Positions 46,558 to 57,415 of a DNA stretch of 64,000 nucleotides are shown in pieces; position 1 is the first letter of the stretch, and every line of letters begins with the position of its first letter. The stretch is from assembly GCA_003194445.1 (NCBI GenBank), contig PQXF01000003.1, positions 1 through 64,000 on the forward strand, given 5' to 3'. The DNA is from Candidatus Methanogaster sp. Its GTDB lineage: Archaea; Halobacteriota; Methanosarcinia; Methanosarcinales; Methanogasteraceae. Under the pieces are notes generated by a model that did no database searches, was not told the DNA's origin, and saw only the letters and a list, made by a program, of their open reading frames with translations. Position numbers and translations under genes: made by a program.

Positions 46558-47451
46558 TCAGCCAACATAAAGCCAGGGAGCACGTATTTGGTTCGAACCT
46601 GTATTAAAGTTCAATTCTGCATAGGAACCCCTTCCCTTTGCGTAGACGTCCAAACAGGTTCGGACCCTGATCCATGCCCTATCTCTTCTCCTTAAGAGCA
46701 CAGGATAGTTGGTACGTCTGACAGCGTCAAATCTTCTGTGGACTGATATATTGGAACCTGCTACGTGGAGAACGTTCCACTTGGACCAGCCTTTCCAGTT
46801 ATACTGATGGGCATTCATTAGTATATCCACATCGGCTCTTGCATATTTGCAGTTATACCACTTATCATTGGCTTTAACTATATAATAGCCGTTGTAATAA
46901 ACTCTTGACACAGCATTATACCATTTAGTCCACTTTGGTCTGAAGCTGTACCACCAGTCTACACATACTCGTCTACCTGCCCTTCCACCAATGCATCCCC
47001 ATCCGCCTCCGCGGGCCCAAGCGGATGCATTCCAAGTTGTGTTATTTGGCACCCAGTCCATTGCCATGGTATCTGACTTGCTTATGGTATATCCCACAGG
47101 GGCAAGGAGTTCCATGTCTTCGCCTGCCAGAGATTGGTCCAGTGACATCTCTCTTTCTTCAGCCAATTGCTGCAAGACGAGCTGCTGTTCGTCGCCCATC
47201 ACCAAAGCAGGCGTTACCTCAGCTATCCATTTTTCAGTTGCTTCAGCATCCTTACTCTCTTGTAGTTCGAGCTGTTCAACATTCAGTCCGGATTGTCTCA
47301 ATAGATTGGTGTATTCGGATTCCAAATCCTCACTCATCTTAAGTCCAAGTTCGCCGCCTTCAATTACGGACTTAAGTTCCTGTTGCTCTTCGGCTGCTAC
47401 TTCTTTAAGCAGTTCTCGAAATTCTGCCTCTATTTCTTCTTTTTCGTTCAT
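46558..47451 (-). CDS. Trp/Tyr-rich subtilase partner protein, copy 2
   Basis: A 297-residue relative of the protein at 44225-45124. The helical N-terminal region is conserved, as is the link (ELLAPVGYTISKSDTMAMDW). The variable segment reads NNTTWNASAWARGGG, without Cys. The C-terminal domain keeps four Cys (WGC, VCVDW, YNCKY, RTCLD), whereas copy 1 has five additional ones (near KVCQ, STCG, GYCTV, GSCVT, QICAP). This pattern suggests disulfide or metal sites gained or lost between copies. GGAGGTAAGG precedes the ATG. It is the first gene of the array; 13-bp tandem repeats lie about 140 bases upstream. Confidence 0.85.
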   Translation of the reverse strand: MNEKEEIEAEFRELLKEVAAEEQQELKSVIEGGELGLKMSEDLESEYTNLLRQSGLNVEQLELQESKDAEATEKWIAEVTPALVMGDEQQLVLQQLAEEREMSLDQSLAGEDMELLAPVGYTISKSDTMAMDWVPNNTTWNASAWARGGGWGCIGGRAGRRVCVDWWYSFRPKWTKWYNAVSRVYYNGYYIVKANDKWYNCKYARADVDILMNAHQYNWKGWSKWNVLHVAGSNISVHRRFDAVRRTNYPVLLRRRDRAWIRVRTCLDVYAKGRGSYAELNFNTGSNQIRAPWLYVG

Positions 47452-47590
47452 CTACCTTACCTCCATACCATCCTTGATGCACTTGTCAGTGGTACCCACG
47501 TTGGAAAGATATCCGCGCATCTTGGATTTTTTAACAGTGGTTATCAACACTGCCATATACCATATACCACAAATATCTATAAAACAACAC

Positions 47591-47649
47591 GAAACATTGT
47601 TCAGAAACATTGTTCAGAAACATTGTTCAGAAACATTGTTCAGAAACAT
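47591..47649. repeat. 13-bp tandem repeat, about 4.5 copies
   Basis: GAAACATTGTTCA repeats four times in a row and then begins a fifth time. It lies in the divergent region between the partner/subtilase array and the wHTH gene at 47694. Because the unit is not a multiple of three and lies outside genes, a regulatory or slippage origin is likely. TATAAAACAAC just before it (47578-47588) may be a promoter box. Confidence 0.85.
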
Positions 47650-47693
47650 GTATTCCGAAACTATTAGGTAACATAACGACAGATATTATACCA

Positions 47694-47918
47694 ATGACGA
47701 CAGCATTTCGGATATCTGAAGAGATACTGGAATATATAAAAACAGGCGGCTGGATCACGGTCGGAGAGATCAGCGAGCAGGTTGGCATTGTGCCTGAGAA
47801 GTCAATTAAAATTCTTGATTTCCTCTCCGAATTCGGGTTTATAGAGTTTGATTCTGACAACTCGCGGATCAGAATCACCGACCTCGGAAAGAGATTTCTC
47901 GAACTACCAGAGATCTAA
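47694..47918 (+). CDS. Small winged-helix DNA-binding protein
   Basis: A 74-residue protein with a winged-helix layout: ISEEILEYIKTGGWITVGEI, SEQVGIVPEKSIKILDFLSE, then a FIEFDSDNSRIRITDLG wing. The ATG at 47694 (MTTAFRISEE) is preferred; an extension back to 47610 runs into the 13-bp repeats. Its position next to those repeats and divergent from the subtilase array makes it a candidate regulator of the array; inferred only from position. It overlaps the next, convergent gene by four bases. Confidence 0.7.
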   Translation: MTTAFRISEEILEYIKTGGWITVGEISEQVGIVPEKSIKILDFLSEFGFIEFDSDNSRIRITDLGKRFLELPEI

Positions 47919-48142
47919 ATCTGCAATTCCCTTGCCTTCTCCACGAATGTTTTTCCGTCCTCGGTTATCTCATAACTGCTACCGTCTACTCTAACAAGTC
48001 CCTTTTCCAGCAGTAACTCAAGATATTTTGTCGCAAGATTGAAATTTAGGTTTGCTTTGTACACAATCTTCGTTTTGGTTGCGCCACCTGACACCACATC
48101 AAGAATCGCAATAATTATATCAAATTTGCTTCTTCGTTTCAC
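47915..48142 (-). CDS. HTH_45-type winged-helix protein
   Basis: A 75-residue archaeal winged-helix protein: KRRSKFDIIIAILDVVSGGA, TKTKIVYKANLNFNLATKYL, then LLLEKGLVRVDGSSYEITEDG. The GTG at 48142 fits the family's usual MKRRSKFDI start, with GAAGGTG six bases upstream; a GTG at 48151 is the alternative. By family knowledge these are transcription regulators in methanogens. Converges with the previous gene with four bases of overlap. Confidence 0.82.
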   Translation of the reverse strand: MKRRSKFDIIIAILDVVSGGATKTKIVYKANLNFNLATKYLELLLEKGLVRVDGSSYEITEDGKTFVEKARELQI

Positions 48143-48229
48143 GATGCACACCTTCTCTGTAATACTGCGAACTCGAGGCTTCCGGTGGCGTTAGGTATGC
48201 CCTCTAACTATTAATATCTATCGCACACC

Positions 48230-50422
<2,193 letters not shown>

Positions 50423-50503
50423 TTATTTGTATTACTTTCGGCAGTACCCCGAAAACCGAAAACCGCGTAATGAAAAAGATCGGGGTCGTTAGACAAAAAC
50501 TCT

Positions 50504-52015
50504 CTAACTGAATTCCTTCTTCGTCTCTCCGCATTTTACGCACTTATGCACCGTGTACTTCTTGTGCGTTTTTAGCAATTCAAACTCATGGTCGCACTCT
50601 GATTCCGGTGTTTCTTCTTCCAATGCAGGAGACTCCACAAACCCCCTGAGCTTTGAGACCTTCTCCTGCATAGCATAAAACTCGTCCAGCATCCGATATG
50701 AATCACACAACAGCAGAAACCGCTGGGTATCGATGACCGGGATCAATGTACTGATAGCAGCGGAATCCAGAATCAGTTCCACTTCGAATTCATGACCCTT
50801 GTAGACGGCAGCGACGTGATCCCCCTGCCTGACCAGTCCAACGAGATCTTTAGCAACGACCGGATCGAATCGGTCAGAGGTATGGTCAAATACACGCACC
50901 CCTCCTGAAAAACAGTCGCCCTCACCTTTAAGGAACTCTTTTAACTCGATCAGGTCATCAACGGTGCAAAACGTAAAATTAAACTCTATAAGATCATTTT
51001 CGATACCGATAAAACCGGAGTCTTGATGATAATCGGTCATAATCCTGAACCTGTCAACCAACTCCTCACCATCCCGGCGGTATTTGAGATTGAGCTCTAC
51101 AGACGGAAGATTAAATATGTCGCACCCGTCCAGAGAACATATCTTGCAATCAAACGCGTCATTCGGTCTGCATTCAAAGCAAAAGTTACCGCGGGGCTCA
51201 TGATTGCCTGAAATCAGACACACACCCCCGTAACGGTCATAATTCTCGCAGATGCGGCAGCATCCGTAGATCTCCCACTCCTCTGATCCGATTACCTGAT
51301 AAACCCCCAGACGCATGATAGTATCCTCGGCTTCGGCAGATATATTGAAGTACATTCCTGAAAAATCCCTATATTTCTCTGCGATGGCTCTCATACGGGG
51401 TATGATCGCAGGGTTGTGTTGATCGTAGAAACAGGTACACAGATACGATAAATTACGCAGATCATCATCATCATCGCCCTCGAACCTATCGAGGAGTTTT
51501 ACCATAAAATCGAACGACCGCGGGTCCCGTATCTCTGACAGCGCGCCGAGCGTATAGATTATATCGATTTTATACCCATATCCATCGGTTTTCGGGTTAT
51601 CTATCCGGTAACCGATCCTATCGATCAGCGGCTGGACTGCAGGAGCTCCGATCTTCACAAGCGCAGCCAATGTGATCTCGCACAGATCATCCATACCGAT
51701 CTCGATCGCATCGATCAATGCAGGAATTGCAACCGGGCTGCCAATCTCGCCAAGCACATCCGCTGCGATGACGCAGCCATAAGATTCCTCATCATACAGA
51801 TAATCGGTCAGAGGTTCGACAACCACCTTGCCAAGTTCTGCCAGGCGTTTTTTAACAGAAATTAGCTCTGCTGCCAGTTTTTCATCCGATTCCGGATGGA
51901 AGTACTCTTCCAATTCCTTCTGCCGGCAATCGATCTTGTCACAGAGGTCATCCAGCGCACACAGTGCTTCGTCCATCGTTTCATCCACTGTTTCATCCAT
52001 CGTTTCATCCACCAT
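50504..52015 (-). CDS. HEAT-repeat protein with Cys-rich middle
   Basis: A 503-residue protein. It begins with an imperfect VDETMDET repeat, then HEAT/PBS-lyase-type helices (residues about 55-230: AADVLGEIGSPVAIPALIDA; ALVKIGAPAVQPLIDRIG). The middle (about 265-315) has many Cys: CCRICENY, CLISGNHEPRGNFCFECR, CKICSLDGC, which suggests a metal-bound zinc or iron-sulfur site. The C-terminus has a CVKCGETKKEFS end with CxxC. I do not recognise the whole; a role in protein-protein contacts or electron transfer is possible. Start ATG at 52015 with weak GGAAA upstream. Confidence 0.75.
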   Translation of the reverse strand: MVDETMDETVDETMDEALCALDDLCDKIDCRQKELEEYFHPESDEKLAAELISVKKRLAELGKVVVEPLTDYLYDEESYGCVIAADVLGEIGSPVAIPALIDAIEIGMDDLCEITLAALVKIGAPAVQPLIDRIGYRIDNPKTDGYGYKIDIIYTLGALSEIRDPRSFDFMVKLLDRFEGDDDDDLRNLSYLCTCFYDQHNPAIIPRMRAIAEKYRDFSGMYFNISAEAEDTIMRLGVYQVIGSEEWEIYGCCRICENYDRYGGVCLISGNHEPRGNFCFECRPNDAFDCKICSLDGCDIFNLPSVELNLKYRRDGEELVDRFRIMTDYHQDSGFIGIENDLIEFNFTFCTVDDLIELKEFLKGEGDCFSGGVRVFDHTSDRFDPVVAKDLVGLVRQGDHVAAVYKGHEFEVELILDSAAISTLIPVIDTQRFLLLCDSYRMLDEFYAMQEKVSKLRGFVESPALEEETPESECDHEFELLKTHKKYTVHKCVKCGETKKEFS

Positions 52016-52394
52016 TTCCGGGTATGCGGCCTATGCTAATATATCTTGTGGATTCGGGATCAACCCTGGATCCGCGCTTGGTTGTAGGTGAGATCGCTCT
52101 TGTTTATGAGCACAGGGACGTTTATGGCTGCTCAGTCAGAATCGGCATCCAACGGATTAATCTTTTAGTGAGGACTATGTGAAAATGAGTGGTTGATGTT
52201 AGTTTTGAGTGGATCTTTGAAAGATGAGCGGAGTATATCGGGCAGCCGTGGTGTCAGACTTCACGGACGCACACGGATTCCATGATCCCGGACGCCAGAG
52301 AGCCATAGTTGTGACAGTCTCCCCCTACAAATAGCAGAGTTTTCTGCCGCATATTTATAAACTCAAGAGACAATCCAGTGCATAGGGCATAAAC
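52016..52394. other. Intergenic region, ~380 bases
   Basis: A plus-strand frame at 52034-52182 (starting MLIYLVDSGSTLDPRLVVG) is open for 49 codons without a ribosome site; I cannot support it as a gene. The thrS promoter should lie here; AT-rich bases near 52350 are a candidate. Confidence 0.3.
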
Positions 52395-54293
52395 ATGCAG
52401 TTGTTATTAATTCACTCGGATTATATCGAATACGAGACAAAGAAGCGCACTCCGGTCGCAGAAGAGATCGACCCCTCTATGAAGAGCATCCGCATGGAAG
52501 AGGGATTGACCGCTTTTGTCGCTGTTGAGAGTTACGACGAGGCAGATCCGATCACCACAGCAGAGAAGGCGGTAGACGAGATCAGGAAGCTGGCAGAACA
52601 AGTAAAAACAGAACGGATAATGCTTTATCCTTATGCACACCTCAGTTCCGAACTGGCAAAACCCGTCGTTGCGGTCGATATCCTGAAAAGACTCGAAGAA
52701 ACTCTATCTCGCGATTACGAAGTAAAGAGGGCGCCATTTGGCTGGTACAAGGCATTCAAGGTCAGTTGCAAGGGGCACCCGCTCTCTGAGCTTTCGAGAA
52801 CGATAAGGGTCGGGACGGAAGGGACGGAAGAGAAAAAGGGGCAAGAAGGAAGAGAAGCGAGGGAAGAGATTATATCAGAGGCTCTGAAGTCAGAGGCGAA
52901 AGCAGTCTCGCACTGGCACGTTCTCACACTCGATGGGGAACTACTACCCCTCGAGGACTTCGATTTCAAAGAGCATCCGGACCTGTTGAGTTTTGCCGAA
53001 TATGAGACCGCGAAGAGCAGAGCTGTTGATAAGATCCCTCCGCATGTCGAACTGATGAGGCGGCTCGAACTTGCCGACTACGAGCCCGGCTCAGACTCGG
53101 GAAATATGCGATTCTATCCGAAAGGAACCCTTCTGAAACGACTTCTTGAGGCGCACGTTCTCGATACCGTTGGCGAGATGAATGCAGTCGAGGTCGAGAC
53201 CCCGGTCATGTATGATGTGAACCATCCGACACTGAAGAAGTATCTCGATCGCTTTCCAGCGAGGCAGTACTCAATAGAATCCGACAAGAGATCGTTCTTC
53301 CTCCGGTTTGCTGCATGCTTCGGGCAGTTCTTGATGAACCACGACATGACCATCTCACACAGGAATATCCCCTTAAAGATGGTTGAGATGACCAGGTACA
53401 GCTTCAGGAGAGAGCAGCACGGCGAACTGGTGGGACTGCGGCGGCTGCGCGCATTCACGATGCCTGACATGCACACGCTCTGCGCTGATATGGATCACGC
53501 AATTCTTGAATTCAAGGATCAGTACACAATGTGCATGAAGATGCTTGCAGATATTGGACTTCAGGATGATTACGAGGTTGCCATCCGGTTTACGCGTGAT
53601 TTTTACAATGAAAACCAGGATTTCATCAAAGAACTTGTCAAAATAGTCGGCAAGCCGGCATTGATCGAACTCTGGGACTCCCGATTCTTTTATTTCGTGA
53701 TTAAGTTCGAATTCAATTATATCGATGCGCTTAAGAAGGCGAGCGCGCTTTCGACGGTCCAGATCGATGTGGAGAATGCGGAGCGCTACGACATCGACTA
53801 TATCGACAAAAATGGGGCTGAACAGCGCCCGACAATTCTTCACTGCTCCCCGAGTGGCGCAATCGAACGATGCATCTACGCACTGCTCGAAAAGGCGCAC
53901 CTCACCTCGAAGGCAGGTGGCGTGCCATCTCTCCCGACGTGGCTTTCGCCGACACAGGTTCGGTTGATACCGGTTGCAGAGCGCCACATCGGATATGCAG
54001 AGGAGATCGCCGCCGCAATGAGTAATGTCAGGGCAGATATCGATGACCGTGATGAGACGGTCGGGAAGCGGGTTCGCGCCGCTGGCAGGGAATGGATCCC
54101 TTATGTCGTCGTAATTGGGGACAAGGAACTCGAAAGTGGTGTGCTTAGCGTAACGATCCGCGCTGAATCCGGAAAAGTGGAAGAGACTGCTCAGGAACTA
54201 CGCGATAGGGTGCTTGCTGAGACCGCAGAGATGCCGTACCGCCAGATCAATCTACCGGTGCTGCTTTCGAAGCGACCGATCTTCTTTGGTTGA
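52395..54293 (+). CDS. thrS: Threonyl-tRNA synthetase, archaeal type
   Basis: A 632-residue class II synthetase that charges tRNA-Thr. Residues 1-140 are the archaeal ThrRS editing domain, related to D-aminoacyl-tRNA deacylase ([36 protein letters not shown]). The catalytic core follows: motif 2 [14 protein letters not shown], zinc-type Cys in RFAACFGQF, and motif 3 [14 protein letters not shown] (normally GSxxR-like). The anticodon-binding domain spans about 520-632. A linker at about 145-165 is rich in Gly/Glu ([19 protein letters not shown]). The matching tRNA-Thr(CGU) lies 7.5 kb downstream. Confidence 0.94.
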   Translation: MQLLLIHSDYIEYETKKRTPVAEEIDPSMKSIRMEEGLTAFVAVESYDEADPITTAEKAVDEIRKLAEQVKTERIMLYPYAHLSSELAKPVVAVDILKRLEETLSRDYEVKRAPFGWYKAFKVSCKGHPLSELSRTIRVGTEGTEEKKGQEGREAREEIISEALKSEAKAVSHWHVLTLDGELLPLEDFDFKEHPDLLSFAEYETAKSRAVDKIPPHVELMRRLELADYEPGSDSGNMRFYPKGTLLKRLLEAHVLDTVGEMNAVEVETPVMYDVNHPTLKKYLDRFPARQYSIESDKRSFFLRFAACFGQFLMNHDMTISHRNIPLKMVEMTRYSFRREQHGELVGLRRLRAFTMPDMHTLCADMDHAILEFKDQYTMCMKMLADIGLQDDYEVAIRFTRDFYNENQDFIKELVKIVGKPALIELWDSRFFYFVIKFEFNYIDALKKASALSTVQIDVENAERYDIDYIDKNGAEQRPTILHCSPSGAIERCIYALLEKAHLTSKAGGVPSLPTWLSPTQVRLIPVAERHIGYAEEIAAAMSNVRADIDDRDETVGKRVRAAGREWIPYVVVIGDKELESGVLSVTIRAESGKVEETAQELRDRVLAETAEMPYRQINLPVLLSKRPIFFG

Positions 54294-54344
54294 TAATATC
54301 ACACCTCACACATCAAACATCACATAGCACACAGGCGATGAATC

Positions 54345-55655
54345 ATGCTCAAGAAACACCACACGCAACTGACCGATTCCGAACTTGAAAGTCTCCTTGA
54401 CCGGGAGACCGGGATTGCGAAGGTAAAACCGGCAGTTTCAGCCATTTTAGAGGACGTAAAGACCAGAGGAGACGCTGCGTTAATCGAGTACACACACCGG
54501 TTCGATAATGTTAGTCTCTCTGCGATCGAGGTCGAAGGGAACTTCATATCAGAGGCATTTGAAGAGGTCGATTCCGAGATCCTGTGGCATCTCGAGACCG
54601 CTGCTGATAATATCAGGAGGTTTCACGAAGCCCAGCTCGAACCAGAGCTCTGGTTAAGCGAGATTACGCCTGGAATCAGCCTCGGGCAGAAGACCTCACC
54701 TCTTGACTGCATCGGTGCTTATGTGCCTGGCGGAAAGGCGGCATATCCTTCGACTGCGCTGATGACGATTATACCCGCAAAGGTTGCATCCGTCCCGGAG
54801 GCGGTTATATGCACACCGCCGATGCCTGGCGGAGATGGTAGCGTGAACCCGCTAACGCTCGCTGCCGCAGTGATTGCGGGCGCGGACAGGGTCTTTGCGG
54901 TCGGTGGCGCGCAGGCGATTGCTGCTATGGCTTACGGCACAGAGACCGTGCCTGCTGTCGACAGGATCGTTGGACCCGGGAATGTCTATGTGACCGCTGC
55001 AAAGATGCTGGTTTCAACCCGGATCGATTTTCCCGCTGGACCATCAGAGGTTCTGATAATCGCAGACGAGAGCGCAAATCCCGATTTCATCGCAGCGGAT
55101 ATGGTAGCGCAGGCAGAGCACGATTCCAATGCGGTATCGATCCTTGTAACAACGTCAGAGGCGGTTGCCGGGGAGGTGTTTGAACTGGTCGGATCACGGA
55201 GCGCAGATGCGGTTCGGTCAGAGATCATCGAAAAGTCACTCGAACACGGCGCAATCCTCGTCTTCGATTCGATCGATGAGTGCACCCGGTTTTCGAACAC
55301 GTTTGCGCCGGAACACCTTGAGATCATGGTCGAGAATCCGCTTGATGTGCTAAACAGCGTTTACAATGCCGGTTCGATCTTTGTTGGCGATTATGCGCCG
55401 GTCCCGGCTGGCGATTACGCGTCAGGCACGAACCATGTGTTGCCGACGGCAGGGCATGCGTGGACGTACTCAGGTCTGAACGTTTCCTACTTCACAAAAA
55501 AATCAAGCATCCAGATCATCAGCAAGGAGGGGCTATCGCAGATTAGGGATACGGTTGTTGCGATAGCGGATGAAGAGGGGCTTAAGTCTCACGCGGACGC
55601 TATTAAGGCGCGGTTTTCAGATGAGGAAGATCATCAGGTATTTATGGACGTATAG
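54345..55655 (+). CDS. hisD: Histidinol dehydrogenase
   Basis: A 436-residue enzyme that oxidises L-histidinol to histidine in two NAD-dependent steps, using zinc. Motifs: DCIGAYVPGGKAAYPSTALM, GGAQAIAAMAYGTETVP, KIVGPGN-like RIVGPGNVYVTAAK, GPSEVLIIADE, AQAEHDSNA with metal-binding Gln/His, and NHVLPTAGHAWTYSGL. Full length. Starts 51 bases after thrS on the same strand, so they may share a transcript. No other his genes in the window. Confidence 0.95.
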   Translation: MLKKHHTQLTDSELESLLDRETGIAKVKPAVSAILEDVKTRGDAALIEYTHRFDNVSLSAIEVEGNFISEAFEEVDSEILWHLETAADNIRRFHEAQLEPELWLSEITPGISLGQKTSPLDCIGAYVPGGKAAYPSTALMTIIPAKVASVPEAVICTPPMPGGDGSVNPLTLAAAVIAGADRVFAVGGAQAIAAMAYGTETVPAVDRIVGPGNVYVTAAKMLVSTRIDFPAGPSEVLIIADESANPDFIAADMVAQAEHDSNAVSILVTTSEAVAGEVFELVGSRSADAVRSEIIEKSLEHGAILVFDSIDECTRFSNTFAPEHLEIMVENPLDVLNSVYNAGSIFVGDYAPVPAGDYASGTNHVLPTAGHAWTYSGLNVSYFTKKSSIQIISKEGLSQIRDTVVAIADEEGLKSHADAIKARFSDEEDHQVFMDV

Positions 55656-55679
55656 CGTGTGTGGGATGTAACATATACT

Positions 55680-56271
55680 TCACACCGCCACAACTTGAGC
55701 TTTTTCAAACCTCTGAAACCGTAGTGTGAGCAAAGAGTCAAGTTCTTCTTTGTAGGTGGTGTCCGTCTGGTTCAGGCAGTTGGTGATGGCGTTTTTGAAA
55801 TCCTTAAACTCGGAATAGTATTTCGAATACAAACACTGTTTCTTAACGAATTTCCATAATCGTTCAATAAGCTTCAAATTTGGTGAATGCGGGGGAATGT
55901 AAAGTAATTCGATATCAAGGGATTCCGCTAACTCCCAAACAAGTTTACACTTCTGATATCTGGCGTTATCTAAAACAGGGGTGATTGGAACTCTGGTATC
56001 AAGGTGCGAAATGCGCCACAATAAATCACAAAAGCTCTGATGTCAGTCCGGCTCTTTGGACCAACTATCGATCGTATATCCTCCCCCGAGTTCGGGCATC
56101 TTTTCCTCGGTCTTCTTGTTGCCACGAGCAGAATAATTGTCCACGCATCTGATACCAGTGGTTAACTCCATCATGCACTGGTGGCAGGTAAATTATTATT
56201 TGTGAGTTGCCTAAGTTGCTGGTCATTGTGAGCGGTCTATCAAAACCTTCCCAACAAATCAAGGCGACCAA
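55680..56271 (-). pseudogene. IS630-type transposase remnant
   Basis: The frame at 55680-56021 encodes the C-terminal DDE_3 half: PVLDNARYQKCKLVWELAES (second Asp), then IPPHSPNLKLIERLWKFVKK with the catalytic Glu. Upstream, another frame gives KNT-like VDNYSARGNKKTEEK and GGGYTIDSWSKEPD, then stops. The N-terminal DNA-binding part is missing and several frameshifts and stops interrupt the rest, so it is a dead fragment. It lies between hisD and the flippase-like gene. Confidence 0.75.
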
Positions 56272-56306
56272 TTAAATTAAATCAGATTGCCGCCACTATT
56301 GCTACT

Positions 56307-57341
56307 ATGAAGTGGCTTCTGAAGATGATCGTTACCTGTGCGATCATAAGCATACTCTCGACGGTCGCGGTTCTTCTCTACACATCCAACGAAGATACGT
56401 TACCGAGCCTCTGTGCAGTAAAGCCAGTCTACCTGCTGGCAGCGGTTCTCCTGCATACCCTCTCTTACGGCATCTGGGGGTTTCGGATATCGGTGCTCTG
56501 CAGGAGTCTTGGCGAGCGCGTGGGCATCACCAAGTCAACCGAGGTTGCAACCTCAAGCCTGCTCATGATGGCGATCACTCCATCGAGCGCGGGTGGTGAG
56601 CCGGTCATGGTCTACATGCTCACGAAGGAAGGGATAACACTGGGGAAGTCGTCCGCGATTGTCGTTGCAGGGAGATTATTCGACGCAGTTTTGCTCCTCC
56701 TTGCACTGCCACTTGCAATAATCACGTTAAAATGTATATCGTTCGAACTCGACATCCTCCTCATAGCTGCCGCGCTTACTATGGTGCTGGCGATAGCCAT
56801 ATTATGGACAATCATATTCAACCACGGTCGGTTCATCTCGGCTGTTACGGCGGCCACTGAGCGGGTGTTTCGTCTTGTAGGACGCAAGGATTCCCCTGAC
56901 ACGATCATCAGAAGGATAGAAGAGGAGATAATCGAGTTCAAGGATGGTTTTATAACAGGTGCCCGCGGCAGGAGGTCGGACATGCTTCTCGCAGCCGGTG
57001 CAACAATACTCTTCTGGACCGTCGAGTTCATGCTCATTCCGCTTATTCTCTACGGGCTCAATGTGCCGGATGCGTTCTCTCCCTCCCTGATCGCTGTCGC
57101 GTTCGCGGCCCAGGTAATTATCTCGATCGTCATGGTCGTGCCCCTGACACCGGGCGCGTCAGGGATTGCAGAACTCTCATCCACCGCACTGCTGGCTACA
57201 TTCATACCGCTCTATCTCGTTGGCATCGTGGTAATCTGCTGGAGGGCGGTGACATACTACTTAAACGTGATTGTGGGAGCGTTCGTGAGTATCAGGATCG
57301 TGAAGAACATGGACTACATCAAAAATCGGTTCTCCATGTGA
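56307..57341 (+). CDS. Flippase-like membrane protein (UPF0104/LPG synthase TM type)
   Basis: A 344-residue protein with about eight membrane spans. Family marks are YGIWGFRISVLCRSLGERVG near 53-72, SSLLMMAITPSSAGGEPVMVY near 83-103, and VPLTPGASGIAELSSTALL near 275-293. The family includes the membrane half of lysylphosphatidylglycerol synthase and dolichol- or glycolipid-linked flippase-like proteins; in archaea it is often near glycosyltransferases, though none is here. The N-terminal segment is hydrophobic and remains as an anchor. Start ATG at 56307 is supported only by the continuous hydrophobic N-terminus. Confidence 0.85.
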   Translation: MKWLLKMIVTCAIISILSTVAVLLYTSNEDTLPSLCAVKPVYLLAAVLLHTLSYGIWGFRISVLCRSLGERVGITKSTEVATSSLLMMAITPSSAGGEPVMVYMLTKEGITLGKSSAIVVAGRLFDAVLLLLALPLAIITLKCISFELDILLIAAALTMVLAIAILWTIIFNHGRFISAVTAATERVFRLVGRKDSPDTIIRRIEEEIIEFKDGFITGARGRRSDMLLAAGATILFWTVEFMLIPLILYGLNVPDAFSPSLIAVAFAAQVIISIVMVVPLTPGASGIAELSSTALLATFIPLYLVGIVVICWRAVTYYLNVIVGAFVSIRIVKNMDYIKNRFSM

Positions 57342-57415
57342 AGTTCGTTCATTCTCGATCCACAAATCCTCATGGCGGCATCATTTAATTAGTTAGAAGG
57401 TCGTAATCACTAAAT

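Larger units (their letters stand above)
42842..47451 (-). repeat. 2.3-kb tandem duplication: partner plus subtilase
   Basis: The unit at 42842-45124 recurs at 45175-47451, offset by 2333 bases. The subtilase halves and the spacers beside them are almost base-for-base identical (one difference in the spacer after the subtilase start). The partner halves differ at roughly a fifth of residues. The array reads partner-2, subtilase-2, partner-1, subtilase-1, collapsed partner-3 in transcription order. Confidence 0.93.
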
